This document shows positions 15,284 to 23,881 of a stretch of 59,584 nucleotides of DNA, piece after piece (position 1 is the stretch's first letter; each line of letters starts with the position of its first letter). Source of the stretch: an uncultured Fibrobacter sp. (GTDB lineage Bacteria > Fibrobacterota > Fibrobacteria > Fibrobacterales > Fibrobacteraceae). Both the position numbers and the translations under genes were made by a program. The stretch spans positions 1 to 59,584 of the forward strand of contig CAMKMX010000014.1 in assembly GCA_946414025.1 (NCBI GenBank), in the 5' to 3' direction. The notes below the pieces were generated by a model. It was not told the DNA's origin, searched no databases, and saw only the letters and a list, made by a program, of their open reading frames with translations.

Positions 15284-16396
15284 ATGAAGGAAGAAGGTCG
15301 CAACGAGACCCTGGAGTCGAGAAGAATCCTGGATTTGCTGTTTTCGTATATGCCGAAGATTGCGGCAGAGCGGAAAATGGACAATCTCCTGATTCTCATG
15401 GCCGATTTGGGCCGCGCGATGGTGTCTGCGGACCGTTGTTCCTTGTGGTTGATCGACCGCGATTCCCGCGAACTCTGGACTAAGGTGGCCCACGGCGTGG
15501 ATCAGCTCCGAATTCCCCTGGACGCTGGTTTTGTGGGTTATTCTGTACGGACCGGGGAGCCCCTGCTGATAGAAGATGCCTACCAGGACCCCAGGTTTGA
15601 CCACCGCAGTGACAAAAAGACCCATTACCACACGACATCGGTACTGACAGTGCCTCTTTTTGATACGGAGGGGACGGTAATGGGGGCGTTTCAGGCTATC
15701 AACAAGCAGGGAAACACCCAGGTGTTTTCTCGCCAGGACCTTGAGCGCCTGATCCTCACGGCAGTCTATTCCGCAAAGACGGTGGAATCTGCCCGCCTGA
15801 TTGCAGAACAAGAGGCCACCCAGAGGGAAATTATCCATATATTGGGCCAGGCGTCCGAATACCGCAGTCAGGAGACGGGAGATCATATTCAGCGGGTGGC
15901 GGAAATTTCCTATATCCTGGCCAAACACTATGGCCTTTCCGAAGAAGAGGCTGAACGCATCAGGCTTGCGTCTCCCATGCACGATTTGGGAAAAATCGGC
16001 ATTCCCGATTCCGTGCTGAACAAGCCCGGCAAGCTTTCCGAAGTGGAATATGGGGTGATGAAGTCCCATTCCATCATTGGCGAGGAAATGCTCAAGACCT
16101 CCAAGAGGGAGCTTTTGCGGTTTGCGTCGGCTATTGCCGGTTCCCACCACGAACGTTGGGACGGTTCGGGCTATCCTCGCGGGTTAAAGGGGGAGATGAT
16201 TCCCCTGGCTGGCCGGATTTGTGCCGTGGCCGATGTGCTGGATGCTCTGTCCAGCCCCCGCTGTTACAAGGAACCCTGGCCCGAAGAACGGATTCGTGAA
16301 GAATTCAGGGCGCAGCGGGGAGCGCAGTTCCAACCGGAGTTGGTGGACTTGCTGCTGGCCCATTGGGATGAGTTTTACGGTCCGTACCGCCATTAA
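15284..16396 (+). CDS. GAF and HD-GYP domain protein, putative cyclic-di-GMP phosphodiesterase
   Basis: The 370-residue cytoplasmic protein has a GAF sensor domain at about 30-165 (DRCSLWLIDRDSRELWT, GFVGYSVRTGEPLLIEDA, VLTVPLFDTEGTVMGAFQ). An HD-GYP domain follows at about 185-365, with the metal-binding HDLGKIGIPD, HHERWDGSGYP and DVLDALSSPR motifs intact. HD-GYP enzymes hydrolyse cyclic-di-GMP, and a few use cGAMP. No receiver domain or membrane segment is present, so the signal is probably a cytosolic ligand bound by GAF. ATG 15284 lacks a Shine-Dalgarno and is 7 nt after TATCTT (15271-15276), so the mRNA may be leaderless. Confidence 0.88.
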   Translation: MKEEGRNETLESRRILDLLFSYMPKIAAERKMDNLLILMADLGRAMVSADRCSLWLIDRDSRELWTKVAHGVDQLRIPLDAGFVGYSVRTGEPLLIEDAYQDPRFDHRSDKKTHYHTTSVLTVPLFDTEGTVMGAFQAINKQGNTQVFSRQDLERLILTAVYSAKTVESARLIAEQEATQREIIHILGQASEYRSQETGDHIQRVAEISYILAKHYGLSEEEAERIRLASPMHDLGKIGIPDSVLNKPGKLSEVEYGVMKSHSIIGEEMLKTSKRELLRFASAIAGSHHERWDGSGYPRGLKGEMIPLAGRICAVADVLDALSSPRCYKEPWPEERIREEFRAQRGAQFQPELVDLLLAHWDEFYGPYRH

Positions 16397-16428
16397 TTTG
16401 GGGTACAATCGCCTGAATGTAAGAAAAA

Positions 16429-16460
16429 GAAAAGCTTCGGTCGTTAAACCGAAGCTTTTC
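16429..16460. terminator. Bidirectional terminator between HD-GYP and tRNA-Phe
   Basis: A perfect 13-bp stem GAAAAGCTTCGGT / ACCGAAGCTTTTC with loop CGTTAA. The A and T tracts within the stem serve both strands. Confidence 0.8.
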
Positions 16461-16461
16461 G

Positions 16462-16534
16462 TGGTTCCGATTGGAATTGAACCAACGACACGCGGATTTT
16501 CAGTCCACTGCTCTACCAACTGAGCTACAGAACC
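16462..16534 (-). tRNA. tRNA-Phe (GAA)
   Basis: On the minus strand, acceptor GGTTCTG pairs with CGGAACC (one G-U) and the discriminator is A. The anticodon loop CTGAAAA gives anticodon GAA. D arm GCTCAGTTGGTAGAGC and T loop TTCAATT are canonical. Confidence 0.95.
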
Positions 16535-16548
16535 AATTTGGTAGCCCA

Positions 16549-16577
16549 AAAATAGATGAATGTGTGAGATTTGTCAA
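16549..16577 (-). promoter_or_regulatory. Promoter of tRNA-Phe
   Basis: On the minus strand, TTGACA (16577-16572), a 17-nt spacer and TATTTT (16554-16549), followed by TG. Confidence 0.8.
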
Positions 16578-16648
16578 GGGTAAATAGAATATTACTGGCA
16601 TTTTTCCCCAAAAACATATAAATTTGGGTAGGATATAGAGGAATAATC

Positions 16649-19069
16649 ATGCGTATTTGGACTTGCGTAGCGAAGGCGTACTTTGCCGTGTTTGTTGCGG
16701 TGTGTTATCTTGCTTGTTCCAATGGTTCTGGCACTGTGGCGGCAGAGGAGGGGTCTTCCTCTTCCAAGAGTGGCTTTGTAATCGATTCTCTGACTGGGGA
16801 TACCATTAGGGACACTGTGCGGGTATATCCCGATACGACCTTGCGGTATGTGGGCAATTCCGCCTTGGTTATTACTGAAATTGCTTCTCTTAATTTGGAC
16901 TGGATGGACCGGGATGGCGATGACCCATCTTGGGTAGAGATATACAATAGCGGTGCGGATACGGCGAACCTGAAAGGGTACGCCTTGGTCGAAAACCTGA
17001 AAGAACCCAAGAAATGGGTTTTTGGTAACGAATGGATTCCGCCTAAATCTTTCCGTACGATTTTCTGTGACAAAAAAGATGTTGTAACGGTTTATGGAAT
17101 CAAGGATACGGTAGATGCCGACAAGAACGTGCTGCATAGCCGTACACACACCAATTGGAAACTGGACAAAAGTGGCGGAACAATTTATCTGATCGATCCG
17201 AGCAATGCCATTCGGGATACTGCCGACTATCCGGAACTTGCGGGCGGTGTGAGCTGGGGTATTGTAGATGGCGGCGCTTGGAAGTATTTCGGAAAATCTA
17301 CACCCGAAAAGAAAAATACCGAATCTACCGCCTATGACGCTATGGCTCCGTCGGTGGACTTGAGCTCTATCAAGGCTGGCTTTTATGACGAAAAAGGCGT
17401 GACCATCAATCCACCGACCATGGAATCGGGGATTACTCTTCGTTGTACGACAGATGGTTCGGCACCCACATCGTCTTCAAAAGAGTTCAATGCCTCCATG
17501 ACCATATCCAAGAATACGCCACTTCGCTGTTCCGCGTTCAAGAGCGGAACCCTTACAAAGGAGGTTATTACCAAGACAATCTTTGTAGGTGAGACGGTAA
17601 AGATGCCTGTGGTAGCCATTAGCGTAGATCCGTTGTTTTTCCAGAAACATTATGTGGATGCTAGCTATTGTTACAGCTCCGGCCCGTCGTGCGCCCCGAA
17701 GGGCCTGTACGAGGATGTCGAGTTCCCTGCTCATATCGAATATTTTGAAAACGGGAGTAACTCCGATGGCCCTGCCTTTGACGTTGATGCGGGCATTTCC
17801 CTGTTTGGAAACTGGAGCCGCCTTGAAAACAAGAAATCTATAGCGGTTGTGATGCGCGAGGATTATCAGGACGGAAAAATTCACTATCCCTTGTTCGAGA
17901 CCCGCAAAGAGACGGCAAACACATTCAGGAGCTTTAATTTACGCAATAACGGGAACCGCTTTGTGAGCGATTATCTGGAGGATGCCATGGCGGGAGCCTT
18001 GCTGGAGGGCTCGGGTGTGGATTACCAGCGTAGCCGCCAGGTGGTGGTTTTCTATAACGGCAACTACTATGGAATCCATGACATGCGGGAACGTTTTAAC
18101 AAGCATTATGTGGAAACGAATTATGGAATAGATGCCAATTCGGTGGAGGTTATCAAACATTTAGGGCACGATATTACCAGCAATACGAATTCCACGAAGA
18201 ACTGGACGGATTTGTTGGACCTGGTGAACAAGAATGATGCTGTTTCGGACGCCGATTACGCTACGTTGAAAACTATGATGGACATGGCTAATTTTGCTGA
18301 TTATATGTCTTTTGAAATTTATATGCACAATGGGGACTGGCCAGGTAACAATGTACGTGCCTGGCGCAGCCCTGATCAACCCTATAAATTTATGGCTTAC
18401 GACATGGACCACGGCTTGGACTGGAGTTGGACAGCGTGTGGATCTTTTAAGAATGATGCCAATGCGGAAGGAACCAACATGTTCGACTGGATTGCAAGTG
18501 GTGGGTGTAAAGCGTACACGGATAAGCGCGCTTTTGCCAGTATTTTCAACCATCTAATCAAGAATGCCAACTTCAAGCGTCTGTTTATCAACCGCTCGGC
18601 AGTCATGTTCAACGATTTTGCCAATTCCTCTCGCGTTAACTCCATTCTGGAATCCATGGCAGCCACCTTGGATGAGTCGGAGACGGAAAGGGATATGGAA
18701 AAGTTTGACCGGACTGATAGAGGTTATTACAATGTATGCGAAAAACCTTTTAGTATTTCTGGATCCTGCATGAAAAGCTGGGCGGAAAAGCGGGATGGTA
18801 CCGTGATAAGTGATTATCAGAAGAAATTTGGTCTTGGGAACATGATAACCGTGAAAATCAACGCCTCTGGAAGCGGAGCCGTTCTTTTGGAAGGCGGCAA
18901 GCTCCCCAGCACTTCTTACACAGGATCATTCTTCTCTGGCAATAAGATGGAGTTGACGGCAGTACCGAACGGTTCTGCGGTGTTTACTGGCTGGGACGAT
19001 GGGGACAAGTCCAATCCTCGTATTGTTACTCCTTCGGATAAAGCAACCTATACGGCTACGTTCAAGTAG
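16649..19069 (+). CDS. CotH-family lipoprotein with lamin-tail-like and chitobiase-type domains
   Basis: The 806-residue protein has a lipobox CYLAC (Cys near residue 24) and a short serine linker. Residues about 70-205 resemble a lamin-tail domain (LVITEIASLNLDWMDRDGDD, WVEIYNSGADTANLKGYAL). Residues about 230-310 resemble a chitobiase/hexosaminidase C-terminal-type domain (ITLRCTTDGSAPTSSSKEF). Residues about 320-690 are CotH-like (FRSFNLRNNGN, YYGIHDMRERFN, MHNGDWPGNN, MAYDMDHGLDW). Residues about 730-806 look like an InlB/Flg_new-type repeat (ELTAVPNGSAVFTGWDDGD). CotH of Bacillus is a protein kinase. Whether this surface copy is catalytic is uncertain. It is a single gene after tRNA-Phe. 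Confidence 0.8.
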   Translation: MRIWTCVAKAYFAVFVAVCYLACSNGSGTVAAEEGSSSSKSGFVIDSLTGDTIRDTVRVYPDTTLRYVGNSALVITEIASLNLDWMDRDGDDPSWVEIYNSGADTANLKGYALVENLKEPKKWVFGNEWIPPKSFRTIFCDKKDVVTVYGIKDTVDADKNVLHSRTHTNWKLDKSGGTIYLIDPSNAIRDTADYPELAGGVSWGIVDGGAWKYFGKSTPEKKNTESTAYDAMAPSVDLSSIKAGFYDEKGVTINPPTMESGITLRCTTDGSAPTSSSKEFNASMTISKNTPLRCSAFKSGTLTKEVITKTIFVGETVKMPVVAISVDPLFFQKHYVDASYCYSSGPSCAPKGLYEDVEFPAHIEYFENGSNSDGPAFDVDAGISLFGNWSRLENKKSIAVVMREDYQDGKIHYPLFETRKETANTFRSFNLRNNGNRFVSDYLEDAMAGALLEGSGVDYQRSRQVVVFYNGNYYGIHDMRERFNKHYVETNYGIDANSVEVIKHLGHDITSNTNSTKNWTDLLDLVNKNDAVSDADYATLKTMMDMANFADYMSFEIYMHNGDWPGNNVRAWRSPDQPYKFMAYDMDHGLDWSWTACGSFKNDANAEGTNMFDWIASGGCKAYTDKRAFASIFNHLIKNANFKRLFINRSAVMFNDFANSSRVNSILESMAATLDESETERDMEKFDRTDRGYYNVCEKPFSISGSCMKSWAEKRDGTVISDYQKKFGLGNMITVKINASGSGAVLLEGGKLPSTSYTGSFFSGNKMELTAVPNGSAVFTGWDDGDKSNPRIVTPSDKATYTATFK

Positions 19070-19099
19070 TTTTCGGCTTTCTTTTTCTACATTTGCCGT

Positions 19100-19798
19100 G
19101 TGATTAGTCCCGTCCGCAAAATGTTCGACGGCATTGCAAGCCGTTATGATTTTTTAAACCACTTTCTCAGTTGTGGTCAGGATATCTTGTGGCGTCGCTA
19201 TTGCTGTCGTCGGTTGAAAAAATACGGAGCTGGTCGTCGGTTACTGGACCTTTGCGGAGGCACGGGGGATTTTGCGGTAACATACGAAAAGCAGTGCATA
19301 ATGCCCGACATGGCCGTACTTGGAGATTTTTCCTTTGACATGTTGAAAGGAGTGTCGGGAAAAAAGACAGTGGCGATTCCCATTCAGCTGGATGCTATGC
19401 GGATCCCGTTTGCAGATGAATCCTTTGATGTGGTTTTGAATGGTTTCGGTATGCGAAATGTGCCCGATGCTAAGGGTGCTTTGCAAGAGAGTTTCCGCGT
19501 ACTTGCGTCTGGGGGCTACCTCTGCGTGCTGGAATTTTTCGCCCCTAGAAATCCGTTCAATCGGTTTTTCTACGGAATTCTAGCTCCGGTATTTATCCCG
19601 CTGCTTGGGGCTTTCTTCAGTGGGAAGAAAGAGGCCTACGAGTACCTGGTAAATTCTATCAAGCGTTTCTTGCCTGTGAAGGTTTTTTGTCGTATGGCGA
19701 AAGAATGCGGATTCCAGGTGGAGAAGGTGAAAAGTTTCAATGGAGGAATCTCTTACGGAGTGTTTTTGAGAAAACCTCTGGAGGCGTCCCGTGGCTAG
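19100..19798 (+). CDS. ubiE: UbiE/MenG-type quinone methyltransferase
   Basis: The 232-residue SAM-dependent methyltransferase has the UbiE signatures: MFDGIASRYDFLNHFLS at the N-terminus, SAM loop LLDLCGGTGDFA at about 47-58, and VVLNGFGMRNVPD with LEFFAPRNPFNRFFY downstream. It C-methylates the quinone ring in the last step of menaquinone synthesis. The start is GTG 19100 with no Shine-Dalgarno, 6 nt after TACATT at 19088, again leaderless-like. Its end overlaps ubiX by 8 bp. The cluster with ubiX and ubiA indicates a respiratory quinone locus. No demethylmenaquinone-specific residue check was possible by eye. Confidence 0.9.
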   Translation: MISPVRKMFDGIASRYDFLNHFLSCGQDILWRRYCCRRLKKYGAGRRLLDLCGGTGDFAVTYEKQCIMPDMAVLGDFSFDMLKGVSGKKTVAIPIQLDAMRIPFADESFDVVLNGFGMRNVPDAKGALQESFRVLASGGYLCVLEFFAPRNPFNRFFYGILAPVFIPLLGAFFSGKKEAYEYLVNSIKRFLPVKVFCRMAKECGFQVEKVKSFNGGISYGVFLRKPLEASRG

Positions 19799-20375
19799 AT
19801 ATATCCTTGGGGTAACTGGGGCCAGCGGGGCAATTTATGCGACCCGCACGGCCATGTATTTGAAAAAGTTTGGTCACGAAGTATCACTTATTGTGACAAA
19901 ACCTGGACGCGACGTGGTGGAATACGAAGGACAGGGCGCCCTTTTTGACTATGCCGACCGAGTGTTCAATGTAGACGATTTTTTTGCGGAATGTGCCAGC
20001 GGTTCTGCCGATTACGCCGGCATGGCGGTAGTGCCCTGTTCTATGGGAACTTTGGGCCGTATTGCGGCAGGAACTTCGGATAATCTGCTAGTGCGTTCTG
20101 CAGACGTCTGCCTCAAGGAGCGCAGGGCGCTGGTAATTGTTCCGCGAGAAATGCCCTACAACTTGATACACCTGGAGAATATGGAACGAGTGACCCGCGC
20201 AGGAGCGGTTGTAATTCCGGCCTCGCCGCAGTTTTACAGCAGGCCGACCTCTATCGAGGAACTTGTGGATACTGTGGTGGCAAAAGTCCTGAAGCACTTG
20301 GGGGCGGGTTCGGCCGCGGACTGTGCCGGGATTGTGAAACCATGGGAATCTCCGCACACCCACTTGTCATCCTGA
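19791..20375 (+). CDS. ubiX: UbiX-type flavin prenyltransferase
   Basis: The 194-residue protein makes prenylated FMN, the cofactor of UbiD decarboxylases, from FMN and dimethylallyl phosphate. Signatures are ILGVTGASGAIYA at the N-terminus (FMN loop), VVPCSMGTLGRIAAGTSDNL, and VIVPREMPYNLIHLENM with PASPQFYSRP. In futalosine-type menaquinone synthesis a UbiX homologue works with a UbiD homologue; no ubiD is in the window. The start is GTG 19791 with TGGAGG upstream, inside the end of ubiE. The last codons run into a palindromic repeat region that follows the gene. Confidence 0.9.
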   Translation: MARYILGVTGASGAIYATRTAMYLKKFGHEVSLIVTKPGRDVVEYEGQGALFDYADRVFNVDDFFAECASGSADYAGMAVVPCSMGTLGRIAAGTSDNLLVRSADVCLKERRALVIVPREMPYNLIHLENMERVTRAGAVVIPASPQFYSRPTSIEELVDTVVAKVLKHLGAGSAADCAGIVKPWESPHTHLSS

Positions 20376-20384
20376 CCCTCTTTT

Positions 20385-20416
20385 GTCATCCTGAGCCCCG
20401 TAGGGGCGAAGGATCC
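20385..20416. repeat. Dispersed palindrome (GTCATCCTGAGC type)
   Basis: TCCTGAGCCCC-GTA-GGGGCGAAGGA, bounded by GTCA and TCC. A partial copy (GTCATCCTGACC) lies just upstream at 20365. Related to the elements at 10457 and 38376. Confidence 0.7.
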
Positions 20417-20449
20417 AGTCCCAAGTCTTGAATAAGCGATGAATGAGAT

Positions 20450-21343
20450 ATGTTGAAAAAAATTTTAGAGTTCGGTCACCTGGTGCGTTTCAGTCATTCG
20501 CTTTTTGCGATGCCCTTTGCCATAGGTTCCATGTGGGTGGCGGCTCGGGGTTTCCGCGGCATGGATGCCGCAGAGGCGGTCAAGATTGTAGCGTTGATTG
20601 TGGGCTGTATGGTGACCGCCCGCAACAGCGCCATGAGCTTTAACCGTATAGCCGACGCCGATATCGATGCCAAGAACCCGCGTACCGCAGGGCGCCACCT
20701 GCCAGCCGGACGCCTGAGCAAGGCGTCGGTCATCGCCTTTCTGGCCGTAAACGGCGTGCTGTTTGTGTTGTTTGCAGCGCTATTGCAACCCCTCGCCGGC
20801 CTGCTGGCCTTGCCCGTTTGGTTGCTCTTGCTTTCGTATTCTTATTGGAAACGCTTTAGCTGGCTTTGCCATTGGTTCCTGGGTTTTGCTATCGGTATGA
20901 GCCCGCTTGGCGCTTGGATTGCCATCCGGGGCGAGTTTGCGGTATTCCCGATTTTTCTCCTGGTGATTCTAATGCTCTGGATGGGCGGTTTTGACATTAT
21001 CTACGCTACCCAGGACGAAGAAATTGACCGAGAGATGGGTCTCCATTCGGTGCCGGCTCGATTCGGCCGCAAGCGTGCCCTGCAGATAGCTTTCTGGAGT
21101 CATGTGGCCATGCTTGCCCTATGCGTTTTCTTTGGCGTGTTTTGGAGTATGGGAACCCCTTGGTGGGTGGTGACAGGCCTAATGACCGCGGCAATCCTCT
21201 ATATCCATTTGTTCCGAAAGTCCGATGACCTGGATGCCATGAACAGAGACTTCTTTTTGGCCAACGTGGCCATCAGCGTGTTGGTAATGGCAGGGCTTAT
21301 TGTGTGGATTTGTATGGGAGGTAACGTCGATGCCCTTTATTAA
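20450..21343 (+). CDS. ubiA: UbiA-family polyprenyltransferase of quinone synthesis
   Basis: The 297-residue integral membrane protein has about eight TM helices and both Asp-rich prenyltransferase motifs: NRIADADIDAKNPRTAGRH at about 64-82 and DIIYATQDEEIDREMGLHS at about 181-199. It transfers a polyprenyl chain to the aromatic quinone precursor. Next to ubiX and ubiE it could be the MqnP-type enzyme of the futalosine menaquinone route, but the classical substrate 4-hydroxybenzoate cannot be excluded. The start is ATG 20450. It is separated from ubiX by 74 bp carrying a palindromic repeat. The next small gene starts inside its 3' end. Confidence 0.88.
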   Translation: MLKKILEFGHLVRFSHSLFAMPFAIGSMWVAARGFRGMDAAEAVKIVALIVGCMVTARNSAMSFNRIADADIDAKNPRTAGRHLPAGRLSKASVIAFLAVNGVLFVLFAALLQPLAGLLALPVWLLLLSYSYWKRFSWLCHWFLGFAIGMSPLGAWIAIRGEFAVFPIFLLVILMLWMGGFDIIYATQDEEIDREMGLHSVPARFGRKRALQIAFWSHVAMLALCVFFGVFWSMGTPWWVVTGLMTAAILYIHLFRKSDDLDAMNRDFFLANVAISVLVMAGLIVWICMGGNVDALY

Positions 21344-21557
21344 ACGTCCCGACGGAAAGTTTAGCACTGAAGACAAAATCAAGATGTTCCAGCAGATGGG
21401 TTCTGTAAGTGCCGTTATTGCCTTGGTATTGATAGTCTTGATTGAAACGGGTGTTGCCGGCGAACAGAAGCCCTTGGCCGAAATGGGCCTTACCGCCATG
21501 ATTGTGGTGCTGGTCGTTTCCCTTGGCGGAAGCCTGTACTTTAAGCGGAAACTGTAG
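21330..21557 (+). CDS. Small two-TM membrane protein coupled to ubiA
   Basis: The 75-residue protein is not recognised. After MPFIKRPDGKFSTEDKIK come two hydrophobic helices (about 24-43 and 53-70), with a short conserved-looking loop GVAGEQKPLAEMG and a basic end FKRKL. ATG 21330 is preceded by GGGAGGTAACGTCG, a good ribosome binding site. This start lies 14 bp inside ubiA, so it is probably co-translated. The stop is directly abutted by the stop of birA on the other strand. A role near quinone metabolism is only suggested by position. Confidence 0.6.
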   Translation: MPFIKRPDGKFSTEDKIKMFQQMGSVSAVIALVLIVLIETGVAGEQKPLAEMGLTAMIVVLVVSLGGSLYFKRKL

Positions 21558-22430
21558 TTATATTTCCAAATCTGCGGAATATACCGTCTCTACGCTACCA
21601 TCGTCGCATTGAAACCGTAGGCTGCCGTCATCGTTCATGTCGACGATGCGGCCTTTTTTTCTTTGCGCACCCGCGCCGTTTTCACGATTCTGGTCGGTGC
21701 AGCGGTTATTTACGACGATAGTGCCTTGAGTTCCAATGAACTGGTCCATCTTACGCCAGGCGGCGACCCAGGGGGATATCCCGAAGGCCCGAAACTGACC
21801 GATGGCCCGTTCCAGATTTGCTACGAGCATTTGTAAGAGCTTTTCGCGGTTGATGTTTTGTCCGCATATATTCTTGAGCGTCGTAACGGCTCGACCCAGA
21901 TGGGCGTAATCAGCCGGATCGCTGTTCACGTTGATGCCGACTCCCATGCTGACAGCGGGCCTCGGCGTTCCATCGGCACATTTTGCGTAAACTACTTCTG
22001 CCAGAATTCCGCAGAACTTGTGCTTACCGCAGAGGATGTCGTTTGGCCACTTGACAGTTACCTTTCCGATAGTCGTGTTGCCAAGCCCCAGGCTGTTGGA
22101 ATCGTCTTGCAAGGTTTTGAAAACTTCGGCAAAGGTGAGGGCCGCCACCTGGGTGATTTGAGGCGCGGAAGAAAGAGAAATTCCTTCTAGCGGTATCAGG
22201 ATGTTGAAATAGAGGTTCTTGCCGGCGGGGGAGTCCCAGGTGCGCTCGTGTCTGCCTCGGCCTGCGGTCTGTGTGTCGGCTACAATCAGTGTGCCGGGTG
22301 CGATTGCTCCTGCGGAGGCTTTTGCCTTCATTAGGGAATGGGTGCTTTCAAGAGTTTCAAAAAGCAGGGCGGGCGCATTGCCGAAACCGGAAACCTTCCA
22401 ACTCAAAAAATTTTGTTCGTTGCTAAACAC
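21558..22430 (-). CDS. birA: Biotin-[acetyl-CoA-carboxylase] ligase
   Basis: The 290-residue enzyme attaches biotin to carrier proteins such as AccB. It shows the biotinoyl-AMP loop TQTAGRGRHERTWDSPAGKNLY at about 52-73, KWPNDILCGKHKFCGILAE and GVGINVN. A C-terminal SH3-like domain (GRIVDMNDDGSLRFQC) ends the protein. The N-terminal helix-turn-helix of E. coli BirA is absent, so it is a pure ligase and not a repressor. The start is GTG 22430. It converges with the small membrane protein gene with zero intergenic bases, so no terminator fits between them. Confidence 0.9.
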   Translation of the reverse strand: MFSNEQNFLSWKVSGFGNAPALLFETLESTHSLMKAKASAGAIAPGTLIVADTQTAGRGRHERTWDSPAGKNLYFNILIPLEGISLSSAPQITQVAALTFAEVFKTLQDDSNSLGLGNTTIGKVTVKWPNDILCGKHKFCGILAEVVYAKCADGTPRPAVSMGVGINVNSDPADYAHLGRAVTTLKNICGQNINREKLLQMLVANLERAIGQFRAFGISPWVAAWRKMDQFIGTQGTIVVNNRCTDQNRENGAGAQRKKGRIVDMNDDGSLRFQCDDGSVETVYSADLEI

Positions 22431-22453
22431 TAATTAACAGTCACTCTATTGGC

Positions 22454-22537
22454 AATGTGGAATGTGTAGTGTGTAGTGTGAAATGAAGAATAGGATGCTT
22501 CTTTCATTACACATCAAACACCTTACACTTCACATCT
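22454..22537. repeat. Two opposed heptad arrays (AATGTGG / CACATCT types)
   Basis: Six 7-bp units starting AATGTGG AATGTGT are followed by a complementary-flavoured array (CACATCA AACACCT and so on), with AATGAAG and CTTCTTTCAT at the junction. The two halves can form a long imperfect hairpin. It sits between the start of birA and the stop of the next minus-strand gene. Confidence 0.7.
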
Positions 22538-22541
22538 TAAG

Positions 22542-22964
22542 TTACTCGTCCTCTTGCTGCTCCTGCAGTTCCTTCAGGGCTTCTTCGGGGAAGATGGCGA
22601 AGAACTCCCGCTTGCGGTCTTCGAACAACTGCAATATGCGCTCCTGTTCGAACTGTTCGCGGTCGATGTTCTGCATAAAGAATTCGTCACGTGCGAAATC
22701 CCTGGTGGTCATCATCTTCTTGATGTCTTCGGAAAGGTCTACCATGTCCCACAAGATATAGTAAGACCCTACATCTAGACTACCGAAGATGTCCACGTTG
22801 AGAAGTACCGTGTTGGCCTTGCTGGAATCCACCAGCTGGATGTTGGATTCCCGCTTTTCGGGGCGGAAAATCTGCACGTCACTTACGGGCTTGGACAAGT
22901 CCTGAGCCCAGAGAGCCGATGCCACAAATAAAACGGCAAAAATGTGTGGAACCTTGAATTCCAT
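22542..22964 (-). CDS. Hypothetical exported protein
   Basis: The 140-residue protein is not recognised. It has a signal peptide (MEFKVPHIFAVLFVASALWA, cleavage near residue 20). The mature part is hydrophilic, with a charged helical C-terminus rich in Glu and Gln (FARDEFFMQNIDREQFEQER, then EEALKELQEQQEDE). There is no lipobox or TM, so it is probably periplasmic. ATG 22964 has no clear Shine-Dalgarno and lies 6 nt after TATATT on the minus strand, as in the other leaderless-like starts. It has no operon partner: birA starts beyond a heptad array and the AlkD-like gene lies upstream with 102 bp between them. Confidence 0.6.
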   Translation of the reverse strand: MEFKVPHIFAVLFVASALWAQDLSKPVSDVQIFRPEKRESNIQLVDSSKANTVLLNVDIFGSLDVGSYYILWDMVDLSEDIKKMMTTRDFARDEFFMQNIDREQFEQERILQLFEDRKREFFAIFPEEALKELQEQQEDE

Positions 22965-23066
22965 ACCTACAATATAAAATGAATTTTCCGAAAAAAGAAC
23001 CGGATTTGGCGAAAAAAGGCGTTTGACGGAAATTTGTGCTTCCCGTCAACGCATTTTTGGCAGTTT

Positions 23067-23729
23067 TTAAATCATCCGCAAGATTTCTTGGGTGGTCTGT
23101 TCGGCGAAACTGTTGTCTTGTACAAAGCGACGCACTTCGGTGGGGTTTATCCTGGCGTATTCGGACAGGGCCTTGCCAATGCCGTTACGGATGTAGTATT
23201 CGTCATCCTTGGCGCAGGTAAGGCAGAACTGCCGGAGCAGGGGCCAGTCGGTGCGGTCCTTGTACTGGATTTGGAAGATGATGGCGCTACGGCGAACCCA
23301 GATGTTCGGGTCCCGAATCCAGGAGGCGATCTTGGCATGGAGCGCGGGCAAGCGCAGGGCCAGGTCTCCCAGGATGCAGGCGGCGATAGTGTCCACCGTG
23401 TCTTTCCAGGCGCGGGTCTTAATCAGTTTCTTTAAAAAGTTGAGGTGCTGCCCTCCTAGCATGCCCTTGTGCCTGAACAGGTAGTCGCAGGCGGCGTACT
23501 GAATTTCCCGATAGGGCTGAGCCCACATGTCCTCAATCCGGCTCACCAGCTCCGCATCGTTCTTGGGAGGGTTCTTGTCGAATATGGGGTATGTCACTTC
23601 CCGACGGGGAACCAGTTTCACTCCGAGGAAGTCGAATTGCTCACGGGCCTTTTTGGACATTTCGTGAGATTCTTCTTCGTTGGCGATGGAACGCAGTGCC
23701 AGAAGGATATCTTGAGTGAATCGTAACAT
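23067..23729 (-). CDS. AlkD-like DNA alkylation repair protein
   Basis: The 220-residue all-helical HEAT-like protein matches the AlkD/AlkC-type DNA alkylation repair family, which removes N3- and N7-alkylated purines by hydrolysis without base flipping. Recognisable pieces are VSRIEDMWAQPYREIQYAAC, LIKTRAWKDTVDTIAACILG and IRDPNIWVRRSAIIFQI. The W-KDTVD segment carries the conserved Trp and Asp of the active-site groove. Start ATG 23729 is 9 nt after TATTTT, with no Shine-Dalgarno. Upstream lies a 150-bp AT-rich stretch without genes before the tRNA-Cys terminator. Confidence 0.8.
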   Translation of the reverse strand: MLRFTQDILLALRSIANEEESHEMSKKAREQFDFLGVKLVPRREVTYPIFDKNPPKNDAELVSRIEDMWAQPYREIQYAACDYLFRHKGMLGGQHLNFLKKLIKTRAWKDTVDTIAACILGDLALRLPALHAKIASWIRDPNIWVRRSAIIFQIQYKDRTDWPLLRQFCLTCAKDDEYYIRNGIGKALSEYARINPTEVRRFVQDNSFAEQTTQEILRMI

Positions 23730-23881
23730 TTGAACTCAAAAATAGTCCTAAAAAAATTTTTTTTCTAGGTCTTGACAAGCATTTTTTTCAACTTTTTTTT
23801 GGAATTTTGAAAAATTTTGCGAAAAAAAGACAAAAAACACCCTTGACAACGGAAAAAAGGGAACGCTTTTGCACGGTCCAC

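Noticed and set aside
15086..16150. 354-codon open frame on the minus strand
   Set aside because: Runs through tRNA-Ser and antisense to the HD-GYP gene, so it cannot be a normal gene.
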